A program made the position numbers and the translations under genes. From assembly GCA_024643455.1 (NCBI GenBank), contig JAHEMV010000004.1:1-37064 (forward strand): a stretch of 37,064 nt of DNA, in the 5' to 3' direction. Each line of letters begins with the position of its first letter. Position 1 is the first letter of the stretch. Positions 24,571-33,563 of this stretch are shown in pieces. The notes beneath the pieces were generated by a model that was given only the letters and a program-made list of their open reading frames with translations, was not told the DNA's origin and made no database searches. Origin of the DNA: Cytophagales bacterium. GTDB taxonomy: Bacteria > Bacteroidota > Bacteroidia > Cytophagales > Cyclobacteriaceae.

Positions 24571-25857
24571 ATGCAAATAGTTCATATCGTACCGGGTTCA
24601 GGAGGTAGTTTTTACTGTGGCAATTGCCTTCGTGACAGTGAATACATCCAGGGATTGAAACGAGCAGGTGTTGAAGTGATGAAGGTTCCGATGTACTTAC
24701 CCATTTTCGCCGACAAACATGATATTGAAGAAGTTCCGGTGTTTTACGGCGCTATTAGTCTTTATCTGAAACACAGCTTCCCTGCACTTCGAAAGGCTCC
24801 CGGCTGGATGGAAAAAATACTGAATTCTGGCCCGGCACTTAGGTTTGCTGCCGGCATGGCCGGTTCAACCAATCCAAAAGGTCTGGAAAGTATGACCATC
24901 TCCATGCTTCTCGGAGAGACCGGAGAACAGAAAAAGGAGTTGGAACATTTGATAGACTGGCTCGAGAAGCACTGCCATGCAGATGTTATTCATTTGTCCA
25001 ACGCGCTCCTGATTGGATTAGCAAGACGGATCAAAGAGCGACTGGATGTCAAGGTGGTTTGTACTCTTCAGGACGAGGACGTCTGGGTGAATGCTATGGA
25101 TGAGCATTTTAAAATACAGACCTGGGATCTGATGAAAGAACGCGCACGTGATGTCGATGCTTTTTTTGCCGTTAGCAACTATTTTGCAAAAGAGATGCAA
25201 CCTGTCTTAAATATCCCAGATGAAAAACTTTTTATCCACCACATCACGATTGATCCTGCAGAATATACTTATCAAAATACTTCTGAAAAACCATTGAACA
25301 TCGGGTATATTTCCAGGATGTGTGAAGACAACGGACTGGAAGTATTAGTAGATGCTTTTATTATTCTGAAAAAAGACTCTAAATGGTGCGATGTTAAGCT
25401 GATTGTCACAGGAGGATCAACCGGGGAAAATGACAAATTTGTAAAATCCATAAAGAAAAAAATTAAAGAAGCAGGACTCGATAGCGAAGTGGAATTTCAT
25501 AAGGATTTTGAAGATGGCCGGCATGAATTCTTCAAAAAGGTATCGATGACCTCCGTTCCAGTGCTGCACGGTGAAGCATTTGGATTATATCTTCTTGAAT
25601 CTATGGCTTCTGGTGTACCCGTAGTGCAACCTGCCTTGGGTGCTTTCCCTGAAATTGTAAAAAAATCTGGCGGAGGGACTATTTATGAACCTAATAGTCC
25701 GGAAATGTTAGCAAAAGCTTTATTAGGATTATTGGAAAATCAAGAAAAACTAAATCAATTGAGTGAAGAAGGTAGAAAAGGAGTTGAACAAAAGTTCAAT
25801 ATTCACCAGGAAGCAAAAGATGTGGTAGCACGGTATTCGAAACTTTTAAATAAATAA
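24571..25857 (+). CDS. Glycosyltransferase family 4
   Basis: The 428-aa protein has a GT-B fold. The N-terminal part contains the glycine-rich start VHIVPGSGGSFYCGNC. The C-terminal nucleotide-sugar domain carries IGYISRMCEDNGLEVLVDAF, LIVTGGSTGENDKF and the donor-binding segment GEAFGLYLLESMASGVPVVQP, with the E-x7-E region of GT4 enzymes. The sugar and acceptor cannot be predicted. Presence inside the redox operon (21 bp after a propeller gene, 8 bp before an ABC ATPase) suggests it modifies an envelope component of this system or a secreted product. Alternatively the operon simply continues into an envelope-biogenesis gene. No signal peptide is seen, so it should be cytoplasmic. Confidence 0.86.
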   Translation: MQIVHIVPGSGGSFYCGNCLRDSEYIQGLKRAGVEVMKVPMYLPIFADKHDIEEVPVFYGAISLYLKHSFPALRKAPGWMEKILNSGPALRFAAGMAGSTNPKGLESMTISMLLGETGEQKKELEHLIDWLEKHCHADVIHLSNALLIGLARRIKERLDVKVVCTLQDEDVWVNAMDEHFKIQTWDLMKERARDVDAFFAVSNYFAKEMQPVLNIPDEKLFIHHITIDPAEYTYQNTSEKPLNIGYISRMCEDNGLEVLVDAFIILKKDSKWCDVKLIVTGGSTGENDKFVKSIKKKIKEAGLDSEVEFHKDFEDGRHEFFKKVSMTSVPVLHGEAFGLYLLESMASGVPVVQPALGAFPEIVKKSGGGTIYEPNSPEMLAKALLGLLENQEKLNQLSEEGRKGVEQKFNIHQEAKDVVARYSKLLNK

Positions 25858-25865
25858 AGATAAAA

Positions 25866-26543
25866 ATGTTGCTTAAAGTCCAGCACATCACAAAAACATA
25901 TCTATCGGAAAATAGCACGCCTGTCTTGCTCAACCTTGACATGGAATTGGATTCCGGTCAAACTATGGCCATCCTGGGTCCTTCAGGATCGGGTAAATCT
26001 ACGCTATTGAATATCATTGGGACATTGGATAAGCCAGATTCAGGAGCGCTATTCTTTAATGATAAAAACATCCTGGATCTTTCTGATAAAGACCTGGCTA
26101 GCTTCAGAAACAGGGAAATAGGATTTGTGTTTCAATCGCATCATCTCCTGCCGCAATGTACTGTCATGGAAAATGTGATGATTCCAACACTCGCTGTCAA
26201 AGATGAAGCATTCAAAAAACAATGCAAAACAAGAGCTATGGAGCTGATCCATGAAGTGGGTCTCTGGGATCACAAGGATAAATTTCCAGGAACTTTATCT
26301 GGTGGCGAATGCCAGCGGGTTGCAGTTGTTCGGGCTTTGATCAATAAACCCAGGATCCTTTTGGCTGATGAACCCACGGGTTCACTCGATAGAGAAAATG
26401 CCCATGCAATTACTGCATTACTGCTCAAATTGAATGGTGAATTCAACACATCCCTCATCGTTGTGACACATTCAGAAGAAATAGGAAAGCAAATGGCAAA
26501 CGCCTTTAAATTATTGGATGGGCAATTAAAGCCATGGAAATAA
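25866..26543 (+). CDS. ABC transporter ATP-binding protein, LolD/MacB type
   Basis: This 225-aa ATPase has Walker A GPSGSGKST, a Q-loop in FVFQSHHLLP, the signature LSGGECQRVAVVRAL, Walker B ILLADEPTG followed by SLD, and the H-loop VVTHSEE. The subfamily traits (short length, LLNIIGTLDKPDSG, and the motif around DLASFRNREIGF) match LolD/MacB/FtsE-type ATPases. These energise FtsX-type permeases that move lipoproteins or other envelope substrates rather than import solutes. The permease gene begins 7 bp after the stop, so they form one transporter. Confidence 0.93.
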   Translation: MLLKVQHITKTYLSENSTPVLLNLDMELDSGQTMAILGPSGSGKSTLLNIIGTLDKPDSGALFFNDKNILDLSDKDLASFRNREIGFVFQSHHLLPQCTVMENVMIPTLAVKDEAFKKQCKTRAMELIHEVGLWDHKDKFPGTLSGGECQRVAVVRALINKPRILLADEPTGSLDRENAHAITALLLKLNGEFNTSLIVVTHSEEIGKQMANAFKLLDGQLKPWK

Positions 26544-26550
26544 ACAATAG

Positions 26551-29500
26551 ATGAATTTACTCCACCTCATATACAGGTCCCTGTTTTATTATTGGAAATC
26601 ACATCTGACAGTCGTCATCGGTGTGGCAATTTGCACAATGGTCATCACTGGCACATTGATCGTGGGAGATTCTATCCGATCCAGTCTCGAATTGACGACT
26701 CAACTTCGACTGGGGAAAACAGAATATTTATTTTCCGGAATAGACAGGTATTTTCGATCAACACTGGCAGAGGAAGTAAAAAAAGAACTTCAAATCGATG
26801 TAGCACCCATACTTCAATTAAATGGATTTGCCTCTTCACAGGGAGGTCAATTAAAGCTAAATAATGTTCAGGTTATTGGTATTGATAATCAATTTCAATC
26901 TTTTCTTCCAGACGATATCAAACTTGGATCGCCAGCAAATGGAGAAGCTTATATAAGTGAAAATCTTGCACAACGTTTACAACTCAAAGAAGGCGATGCA
27001 CTGCTATTGCGTGTGGAGAAAGCAAGTCAAATTCCAAAAAATGCCCCATTTGTTACAGATCAGGAAAACCAGGTTTCCATTCGGTTAACAGTTAAAAAAA
27101 TATTAAGTCCTATAGAGCTTGGAAGGTTCAATTTGAAAACCTCGCAAACTGCACCATTCAATGTATTTCTATCCTTGACATTTCTGAATGAAGAAATGGA
27201 TCTATCTGAAAAAGCCAATAAAATCCTATTTCATTCAACTCTTGACAATGAACAAAATATCCGTGAAGCGATAAGAAAGCATTTTACTTTAGAAGATAGG
27301 GCATTGAACGTCATTTCTGTTATGGATAGTTCATTATTTGAGATCACTTCTGAACGTATATTTCTAGATTCTGCCATTACTAAAAAGGTTAATGAAATCG
27401 TTCCTCAGGCCAAAGAAATATTGACTTATATGATCAATTCATTTGAGGTTCACGGTAAAGAAACACCCTATTCTTTTCTATCTGCAGGACCTTTTTTGAA
27501 TCCTGATTCAGGATTAAACTATGAAGTTATTATCAATTCATGGATGGCTGCAGATTTAAATGCCTCTATTGGCGACAGCATGAAAATATCGTATTTCATC
27601 ATTGGACCTCTGCGGCAACTGCTCGAAGAAAGTCATTGGTTTATCATCACGGATATAGTGAAGATGGAGGGCATCTACAATGACAGAACCCTCATGCCGG
27701 ATCTTCCCGGCATGTCTGATGCAGGAAATTGTCGCGACTGGGAAGCTGGAGTACCCATAGAGTTGGACAGGATTCGCGACAAGGATGAGGATTACTGGAA
27801 TAACTATCGCGGTACACCAAAGGCATTCATCAACTATGAAACTGGGAAAAAATTATGGCAAAATCGATATGGCGTTTCTACAGCAATTCGGATACCTTCT
27901 TCAACCATCGACAAAGAAACTCTGGAGAATAATCTCTCACAGGCAATTTCACCTGAGTCGCTGGGATTCACGCTTCATCCAGTCAAAAAGGAAGGACTTA
28001 CTGCAGCAAGCGGAGGGGTCGATTTCGGCCAGCTTTTTATGGGGTTGAGTTTCTTTTTGCTGGTTGCCGGATTGATCCTGATGGCTTTACTTTTTAACCT
28101 GCATCTGGAAAAACGGATGGGTGAGATCGGTACATTAAAAGCACTTGGATACTCCTACTCATCCATCAGGAAGATCATTTTATCAGAAGGGTTGTTCATT
28201 GCAATTCCGGGCGTAATTATTGGTGGAATATTTGCCATACTGTATAATAAAATCATTTTTTACGCACTCAATACTGTCTGGTATGCCATTGTCCTGACCG
28301 ATATCTTGCAGGAAGTTATTCTGGTCAAAACGTTGCTTTTAGGAATGGCGATCTCACTTCTCCTTATTTCAGTTTCCATCTGGTATAATGTAAATAGACG
28401 CCTAAAAGAAACCTCCTCTAGCTTACAACGCAACTTGAAAGAATCTAAAAAAAACAACAGGCTTGGTTGGCTCAAAGTTGGAGCATGGTCGACAGCTTTC
28501 ATTGCCATTGCAATGCTTGGGTATGAAGCAATATTCGGACAAATATTAAATACCGGCATTTTTTTTACCGGAGGAGGATTGTTGTTAGTATCGTTTATCC
28601 TACTTTTTTCAATCCTGATCAAAAAGGAAGGTATGATGTCGAATGAAGAACTTACCCAAGTTTCGCTGATTAGAAAAAATTTATCTCGAAATCCAGCAAG
28701 GAGTTTCAGGATTGTTATCCTTTTCGCACTTGGCACCTTTATCATAATTTCCACCGGTCTCAATAAGAAGGATCTGCACCAGGGCGCAAATGAACCGACT
28801 AGTGGAACAGGAGGTTTTCAATTTTATATGGAAACCACAATGCCAGTTTTAAAAGACCTCAATAATCCACAAAACCAACTGGATCAAGGTATTGAAAATC
28901 CTTTGGAATTTATTCAATTAAGAAAAAGTGAAGGAGATGATGCCAGCTGTCTGAATCTAAACAGGGTTGTCTCCCCAAGGATATTGGGAATTCCTCCGGA
29001 GCAACTTTCCGGAAGATTCACATTTATAAAATCCACAGAAGATCTTGATCCCGAAAATCCATGGATATCCATTCAAAAAGAGTTGGCGGGAGGTGTGATT
29101 CCTGCTGTTTTGGATCAAACAGTGATCCAATGGGGGTTGGGCAAAAAAGTAGGTGATACGCTTATTTACCGTGATGAAGCTGGAGATGAAATGAAGCTCA
29201 AAATTATTGGAGGACTGGCCAATTCGATTTTCCAGGGAAATGTGTTGATCGATAATCAATTGTTTCTAAAGCACTTCCCATCCAACAGTGGTTCTAATGT
29301 TTTTCTCATTAATGGTGCTACCGAGGAGCTGGATCAAAGCAGGGATGAACTCGCACGTTCATTTAGAAATGAAGGTGCCGAAATTGAAATCGCAGCAGAT
29401 CGCCTTGCTATGTTTAACCAGGTGGAAAATACTTATTTATCCATCTTTCTTTTACTGGGTGGATTAGCAATGATCCTTGGGACTGTTGGATTGGGAGTTT

Positions 29501-29811
29501 CGCTTGCAAGAAATATCCAGGATCGTGGAAGGGAGATAGGGATATTACGTGCTGTCGGATATCAAAAATCTAAAATTCTACAGATTATCGCTTACGAACA
29601 TTTGGCATTGCTGTTGGTTGGAACCTTGATAGGAGCCATCACTGCATTTGTCGCTACGCTACCCTCAATTTTATCAGAATTTGTCCAGGCTTCCTGGCAG
29701 ACTGCCGCGATGATTGTGGTGCTGATCCTGCTAAATGGCCTGCTCTGGATTTATGGAATTTCAAGGAATTATTTAAGAAAAGATTTGTTACTCACCTTGA
29801 GGGAAGAGTGA
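26551..29811 (+). CDS. Large FtsX/MacB-type ABC transporter permease
   Basis: This 1086-aa permease is the partner of the preceding ATPase. It has an N-terminal helix (VVIGVAICTMVITGTLIVGDSIRSSL) and a large periplasmic domain (about 40-490). A first FtsX-type three-helix block follows (about 495-615, with EKRMGEIGTLKALGYSYSSIRKI, the typical R-x-x-E-I-G-x-L-[KR]-A-L-G motif). Extra helices lie near 645-695, then a second periplasmic domain, and a second FtsX block spans about 960-1075 (DRGREIGILRAVGYQKSKIL). It is therefore a single-chain duplicated permease, as in some MacB-like exporters. These systems extract or expel envelope substrates. It is the last gene of the operon; a 95-bp gap to the convergent gene follows without an obvious hairpin. 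Confidence 0.9.
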   Translation: MNLLHLIYRSLFYYWKSHLTVVIGVAICTMVITGTLIVGDSIRSSLELTTQLRLGKTEYLFSGIDRYFRSTLAEEVKKELQIDVAPILQLNGFASSQGGQLKLNNVQVIGIDNQFQSFLPDDIKLGSPANGEAYISENLAQRLQLKEGDALLLRVEKASQIPKNAPFVTDQENQVSIRLTVKKILSPIELGRFNLKTSQTAPFNVFLSLTFLNEEMDLSEKANKILFHSTLDNEQNIREAIRKHFTLEDRALNVISVMDSSLFEITSERIFLDSAITKKVNEIVPQAKEILTYMINSFEVHGKETPYSFLSAGPFLNPDSGLNYEVIINSWMAADLNASIGDSMKISYFIIGPLRQLLEESHWFIITDIVKMEGIYNDRTLMPDLPGMSDAGNCRDWEAGVPIELDRIRDKDEDYWNNYRGTPKAFINYETGKKLWQNRYGVSTAIRIPSSTIDKETLENNLSQAISPESLGFTLHPVKKEGLTAASGGVDFGQLFMGLSFFLLVAGLILMALLFNLHLEKRMGEIGTLKALGYSYSSIRKIILSEGLFIAIPGVIIGGIFAILYNKIIFYALNTVWYAIVLTDILQEVILVKTLLLGMAISLLLISVSIWYNVNRRLKETSSSLQRNLKESKKNNRLGWLKVGAWSTAFIAIAMLGYEAIFGQILNTGIFFTGGGLLLVSFILLFSILIKKEGMMSNEELTQVSLIRKNLSRNPARSFRIVILFALGTFIIISTGLNKKDLHQGANEPTSGTGGFQFYMETTMPVLKDLNNPQNQLDQGIENPLEFIQLRKSEGDDASCLNLNRVVSPRILGIPPEQLSGRFTFIKSTEDLDPENPWISIQKELAGGVIPAVLDQTVIQWGLGKKVGDTLIYRDEAGDEMKLKIIGGLANSIFQGNVLIDNQLFLKHFPSNSGSNVFLINGATEELDQSRDELARSFRNEGAEIEIAADRLAMFNQVENTYLSIFLLLGGLAMILGTVGLGVSLARNIQDRGREIGILRAVGYQKSKILQIIAYEHLALLLVGTLIGAITAFVATLPSILSEFVQASWQTAAMIVVLILLNGLLWIYGISRNYLRKDLLLTLREE

Positions 29812-29906
29812 TTATTAAAAATTCCAAACAATGAAAATCTGATTTGATATATGCAATAAAAAAAGATTGATATTTTCCTTATCCTGTTTTTGTACACAAT
29901 TAAATA

Positions 29907-31262
29907 CTACTTCTCCCCTACAGCTACTATTCCTTCCTGTGTCCTGAAAAATACAATTCCATCGGAAATCGCCGGAGTAACCATACAGATAGCATTGAGC
30001 TCATTTTCAGCTATTACTTTAAATTCCTTTCCACACAAAATGGTATACACCTTCCCTTCATCATTTACAGCAAACAAATGATCATCAGCAATGACTGGTG
30101 AGGCTGTGAAGCTGCTGGCTCGTCCTAACTTTTCATGATAAATCTCTTCGCCTGTTTTAGCATCAAAACAATCCAGCTGGCCATTCCAATTCAGGTTATA
30201 CAGCAAATCCTTATACAGTATCATAGTTTGCATGTAAGAACCTCCACGTGGTGTACTCCATTTAATAAAATTATTGCTAGTTGCTCCGTCCGCTAAAGTT
30301 ATGTCTCCTGTGGCCTCATTACTGACAGCCAAAATAGGTGATTGGGGCCCATGAGCACTGTTGAAATAGACGAACCCATCCCCGATAATTGGCGTTGGGA
30401 TTTGAATATCACCTCCTCCAGACATTCGCCAAACTTCTTCTCCAGTTTCCAGATCATATCCACCACGATGTTTAAACCCATTCACTGCTACAATTTTTCT
30501 TCCATTAGATTCATACACATTCGGCGTACACCATCCTGGATATTCATCGCGATCCTGTTTCCAAATTTCCTTTCCTGTCTTTACCTCAAATGCCGCTACA
30601 AAAGAATTCTCCATTACATCGCATTGAATTATTACCTTGTTTTCATAAATAATTGGTGAACTGGCAAATTCCCATTCGGCGGATTCTACCCTGAAAAAAA
30701 CCGATCTTAACACTCCAAAATCCTTTTTCCACTGCAGGTTTCCTTCCATATCGTAACAATACAGCCCTTCCGAGCCAAAAAAAGCGACAACAAAATTACC
30801 ATCGGTGGCTATAGAGCAATTGGCGTGTGAAGATTTAGGATGGCGCTTTTGTTCAGGAATCCCGAGATATGCCAGCTTTTCCCAAATGACCTCACCTGTT
30901 GTTTTATTAATACAAAATACTTTCCATTCATGTTCCGAATTGTCATTTACTGATCCGATATCGCCATAAATCCCTTCTTTTAATCCTTCTTTGTCCTTAT
31001 CACTGATGGCTGTTGTAATAAATAATTTATCCTCCCAGATGACAGGGCTACTCATTCCTAGACCTGGCATCTCTAAATGCCATATTATATTATTGCCTGT
31101 TTTCACATCCCATACTTCGGGTAAATGGGCTTTGTCGAGAACGCCTGATGACATATAACCTCGGTATTGTGACCATTGCCTTTCAGGATTTGTCTGAGCA
31201 TAAATTGTAAAATCTGATATGATCAGTGCTACCGTTAGTAAAAATTGATAACGCTTCTTCAT
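29907..31262 (-). CDS. Exported PQQ-like beta-propeller protein (convergent operon)
   Basis: The 451-aa protein has a signal peptide (KRYQFLLTVALIISDFTIYAQ). The propeller entry motif RQWSQYRGYMSSGV is followed by LPEVWDVKTGNNIIWHLEMPG and MSSPVIWEDKLFITTA, the pattern of the 'FRGPxGxG' propeller family. Blade ends include GEVIWEK, GNLQWKK, GKEIWKQ and GEEVWRM. No vicinal cysteines are seen. It is the fifth member of this broad propeller group in the window and sits at the end of the minus-strand operon, 93 bp after the ArsG/CcdA-like gene. Its presence in both operons is the main link that suggests a common system. Enzymatic activity is not supported by sequence alone. Confidence 0.85.
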   Translation of the reverse strand: MKKRYQFLLTVALIISDFTIYAQTNPERQWSQYRGYMSSGVLDKAHLPEVWDVKTGNNIIWHLEMPGLGMSSPVIWEDKLFITTAISDKDKEGLKEGIYGDIGSVNDNSEHEWKVFCINKTTGEVIWEKLAYLGIPEQKRHPKSSHANCSIATDGNFVVAFFGSEGLYCYDMEGNLQWKKDFGVLRSVFFRVESAEWEFASSPIIYENKVIIQCDVMENSFVAAFEVKTGKEIWKQDRDEYPGWCTPNVYESNGRKIVAVNGFKHRGGYDLETGEEVWRMSGGGDIQIPTPIIGDGFVYFNSAHGPQSPILAVSNEATGDITLADGATSNNFIKWSTPRGGSYMQTMILYKDLLYNLNWNGQLDCFDAKTGEEIYHEKLGRASSFTASPVIADDHLFAVNDEGKVYTILCGKEFKVIAENELNAICMVTPAISDGIVFFRTQEGIVAVGEK

Positions 31263-31355
31263 GTGGATGTTTGTCTAAATCTGAAAAAATAGTGTGAGGT
31301 ATGAAGTTAGCGATTTTCAACTTTATAAATAACGAATACCAATAGTTAATTAGAA

Positions 31356-32024
31356 TTAAAAATACAGCTGATCCAATGTGATGTAGACTCCCAATAGGAT
31401 AATGATCCATCCGGCGATTTTTGGAAACTGTTTTGTCCAACGATTACTTAATCGCTGAATCAATCCACGATAAATTAATATACTTATGGTCATAATGGGG
31501 AATAAAGCACCCGCCGCATAAATTACTGGGAAGAGGATAGACTGGTCGTGCTTTACAGAAAGGGGAATCATCAAACCAAAAAAAATGGATGCTGTAGCAG
31601 GACAAAAAGTCAATGCAAGTAGAAAACCCAATATCAGGGACGAAAAAAATGATCCATTGGTAATCCAGTAATTCTTAGAAATCGAAATGCTTCTGTAAAA
31701 CTGATCCAGGTTGATGAGTTTTGTCTGTATCATCCCGGTTAAAATCAATAATGGCCCAAAAAAAGAAAGTACAATTCGCTGAAGGATCAAGCTTAACCTG
31801 GGTATTGAGAGCAACCCAAAATTGATTATTATTGCCAATAGGACAAATGCAATAATATAACCGGCACTAAAACTAAGGATCGCACCGATATGTCTTTTTT
31901 TACCGGATGATATACCAGAAATTAAAGAAATGGCGGAAATATTCGTCGCTAGAGGACATGGATGTAATGTTGTTGTAATCCCTAAAGCAAATATTCCAAG
32001 TGCTGGTATAAGCAAATCATTCAT
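31356..32024 (-). CDS. ArsG/CcdA-like membrane protein
   Basis: This 222-aa protein has six predicted helices. It shows the DsbD/CcdA-superfamily features of one conserved cysteine next to proline in helix 1 (LHPCPLATN, Cys23) and a second in helix 4 (LTFCPATASIFFG). In CcdA and DsbD these two cysteines carry reducing equivalents across the membrane. The TLHPCPLATNISAIS form matches proteins annotated as ArsG-family permeases, which are linked to efflux of aromatic arsenicals in Shewanella. The preceding gene ends in an ArsF-like CxxC domain and overlaps this one by 8 bp, so the pair probably works together. In this context thiol or electron transfer seems at least as likely as arsenic efflux. 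Confidence 0.78.
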   Translation of the reverse strand: MNDLLIPALGIFALGITTTLHPCPLATNISAISLISGISSGKKRHIGAILSFSAGYIIAFVLLAIIINFGLLSIPRLSLILQRIVLSFFGPLLILTGMIQTKLINLDQFYRSISISKNYWITNGSFFSSLILGFLLALTFCPATASIFFGLMIPLSVKHDQSILFPVIYAAGALFPIMTISILIYRGLIQRLSNRWTKQFPKIAGWIIILLGVYITLDQLYF

Positions 32025-33558
32025 TACTTTTCAATATTTCAGTCAGTTCATTTGTTAAATTATCCTTAAAAGCGGCATCATCACGATACAACTCATTTGC
32101 TTTGGGCAGTATCCGTGCATAGGTTAATTCTTCTCCATCAAACTCAAATAAAACCAAAGCAGCGGCAAAAATACCTAGTTGCTCTACCAATTCCTGGTTG
32201 ATGGGATCATCAATTGTGAGTGTTTTAAAGACCACACTACCACTCTTTAAATCATCACTAAATAAGCTCTCTATTACAAATCGGGACATTTCTTCCATCT
32301 GAAGACATTGATAACATCTTTTTTCATTGTGAAATAATACCAGTTGTAGTTGTCCGTCAATAAGGGGTTGAAGCTGCTCAAATTTTGCAGCAGCCGGAGT
32401 AATTGTCTGTAATTCATAACATCTCCTGGCGGCCAGTAAACTACTTATAATGATAAATGCCATTAAAATCCATTTTATCAATCTTTGCGAATTAGACGGT
32501 GATTGCTCCAACCTTTCTCTGATCTGCTTTCTGAAAGTAGTATCAAATTTTATCTTAAATCCGGTATCCGTTATGGTCAGTTCATCCTTGATGGAATAAA
32601 AAGTGAGTGGGCATGATTCACCCTGATCAGGTTCGCTATACGCATTTAAAATTCCCTTTTTTACAAGATTATTAGCCTCTGTTACCTCTTCAGAGGGACA
32701 ACAACCCAACTTATCTGACAAATCACTGCCCACTAAGACAAAGTACTTTTTATTTTCATCCAGTAACTTTAAAAGACGATGCTTCAAGGGCTTGCTTACG
32801 CTATTCAATGCAGTCAGATCGGTTAAAAATTCCGGCACATTCTGCTTTTTGAGTTTCAACTCATTCATCAAAGTGGAAGGACCCTCTTTTATATACATTT
32901 CCTGAAAAAATACTGGAGGTTCACTTTCGCTATATTCCAAATGAAGAAAACCTTCCTTGCCGGTGAGTTGATCTACATATTCTGATGGAACAGCATTCCA
33001 TTTTCCTCGCCTGACCAAAGTGCCATCCTGAAGAATTAATGATCGAAATGGCCCTGGATAAAATAACATTTTTCGATTGGTGTTACCAGGATTTAAATCT
33101 TTTAATAGATTATAAAGATCTCCTAATATAAAATCAAAATCCTCGTTTTCATTTTCTGCTTTTGCTTCCTGGTCCTTTGCTTTTAATTCAATAAAGTTTT
33201 TGTAAGCAGGTAAACTAAGTACTTTCATTGTTTTTTCACAAACTCTGATATTCTGGCTCACAGGCAATAAATGAAGGTCATCATCAAGTGCAGCCAAAGC
33301 ACAACCTTTATAAACCGCTGTATTTCCGTCAAACCTACAAGGGCCATGTTTGCCTTTGGAGGCTTTAATAGTCCAGGAATCCCTGTCAAATGGCATATCA
33401 ACGATTTCAATGGCAACAAAGCCAATTTTCTCCATGTCTTTTAAGACTTCTTGCAGATTGCTGGTTTTGGTGATGATTTCATGGAGTTTAGGCAATCCCC
33501 TGTAAGCGTCGTCAAGATCGAGATAGGAAGGATCGTTCAAAAAAATTGTATCCATCAA
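32017..33558 (-). CDS. Unknown cytoplasmic domain fused to a membrane helix and an ArsF-like CxxC domain
   Basis: This 513-aa protein has three parts. Residues 1-355 form a soluble domain I do not recognise, with cysteines in GPCRF (74), YKGCALAAL (86), RVC (107), LGCC (286-287) and GESCPL (316). A single membrane helix follows (about 361-377, IKWILMAFIIISSLLAA). The C-terminal domain is thioredoxin-like and resembles ArsF: LVLFHNEKRCYQCLQMEEM with Cys415 and Cys418, then VVFKTLTIDDPINQELVEQLGIFAAALVLFEF. With the helix in the usual orientation the CxxC domain is periplasmic and the large domain cytoplasmic. It is flanked by a cysteine desulfurase (5 bp upstream) and the ArsG/CcdA-like gene (8-bp overlap), which suggests thiol or sulfur transfer linked to Fe-S biology. 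That is inference. Confidence 0.72.
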   Translation of the reverse strand: MMDTIFLNDPSYLDLDDAYRGLPKLHEIITKTSNLQEVLKDMEKIGFVAIEIVDMPFDRDSWTIKASKGKHGPCRFDGNTAVYKGCALAALDDDLHLLPVSQNIRVCEKTMKVLSLPAYKNFIELKAKDQEAKAENENEDFDFILGDLYNLLKDLNPGNTNRKMLFYPGPFRSLILQDGTLVRRGKWNAVPSEYVDQLTGKEGFLHLEYSESEPPVFFQEMYIKEGPSTLMNELKLKKQNVPEFLTDLTALNSVSKPLKHRLLKLLDENKKYFVLVGSDLSDKLGCCPSEEVTEANNLVKKGILNAYSEPDQGESCPLTFYSIKDELTITDTGFKIKFDTTFRKQIRERLEQSPSNSQRLIKWILMAFIIISSLLAARRCYELQTITPAAAKFEQLQPLIDGQLQLVLFHNEKRCYQCLQMEEMSRFVIESLFSDDLKSGSVVFKTLTIDDPINQELVEQLGIFAAALVLFEFDGEELTYARILPKANELYRDDAAFKDNLTNELTEILKSNE

Positions 33559-33563
33559 AATAG

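Noticed and set aside
28260-28763. 167-aa minus-strand ORF inside the FtsX permease gene
   Set aside because: It lies fully antisense to a well-supported coding region and has no family resemblance.
31356-33558. Arsenic resistance operon
   Set aside because: Only ArsF-like and ArsG-like similarity is seen. No ArsR, ArsC, ArsM or ArsE-like gene accompanies them, and the neighbours are a desulfurase and a propeller.
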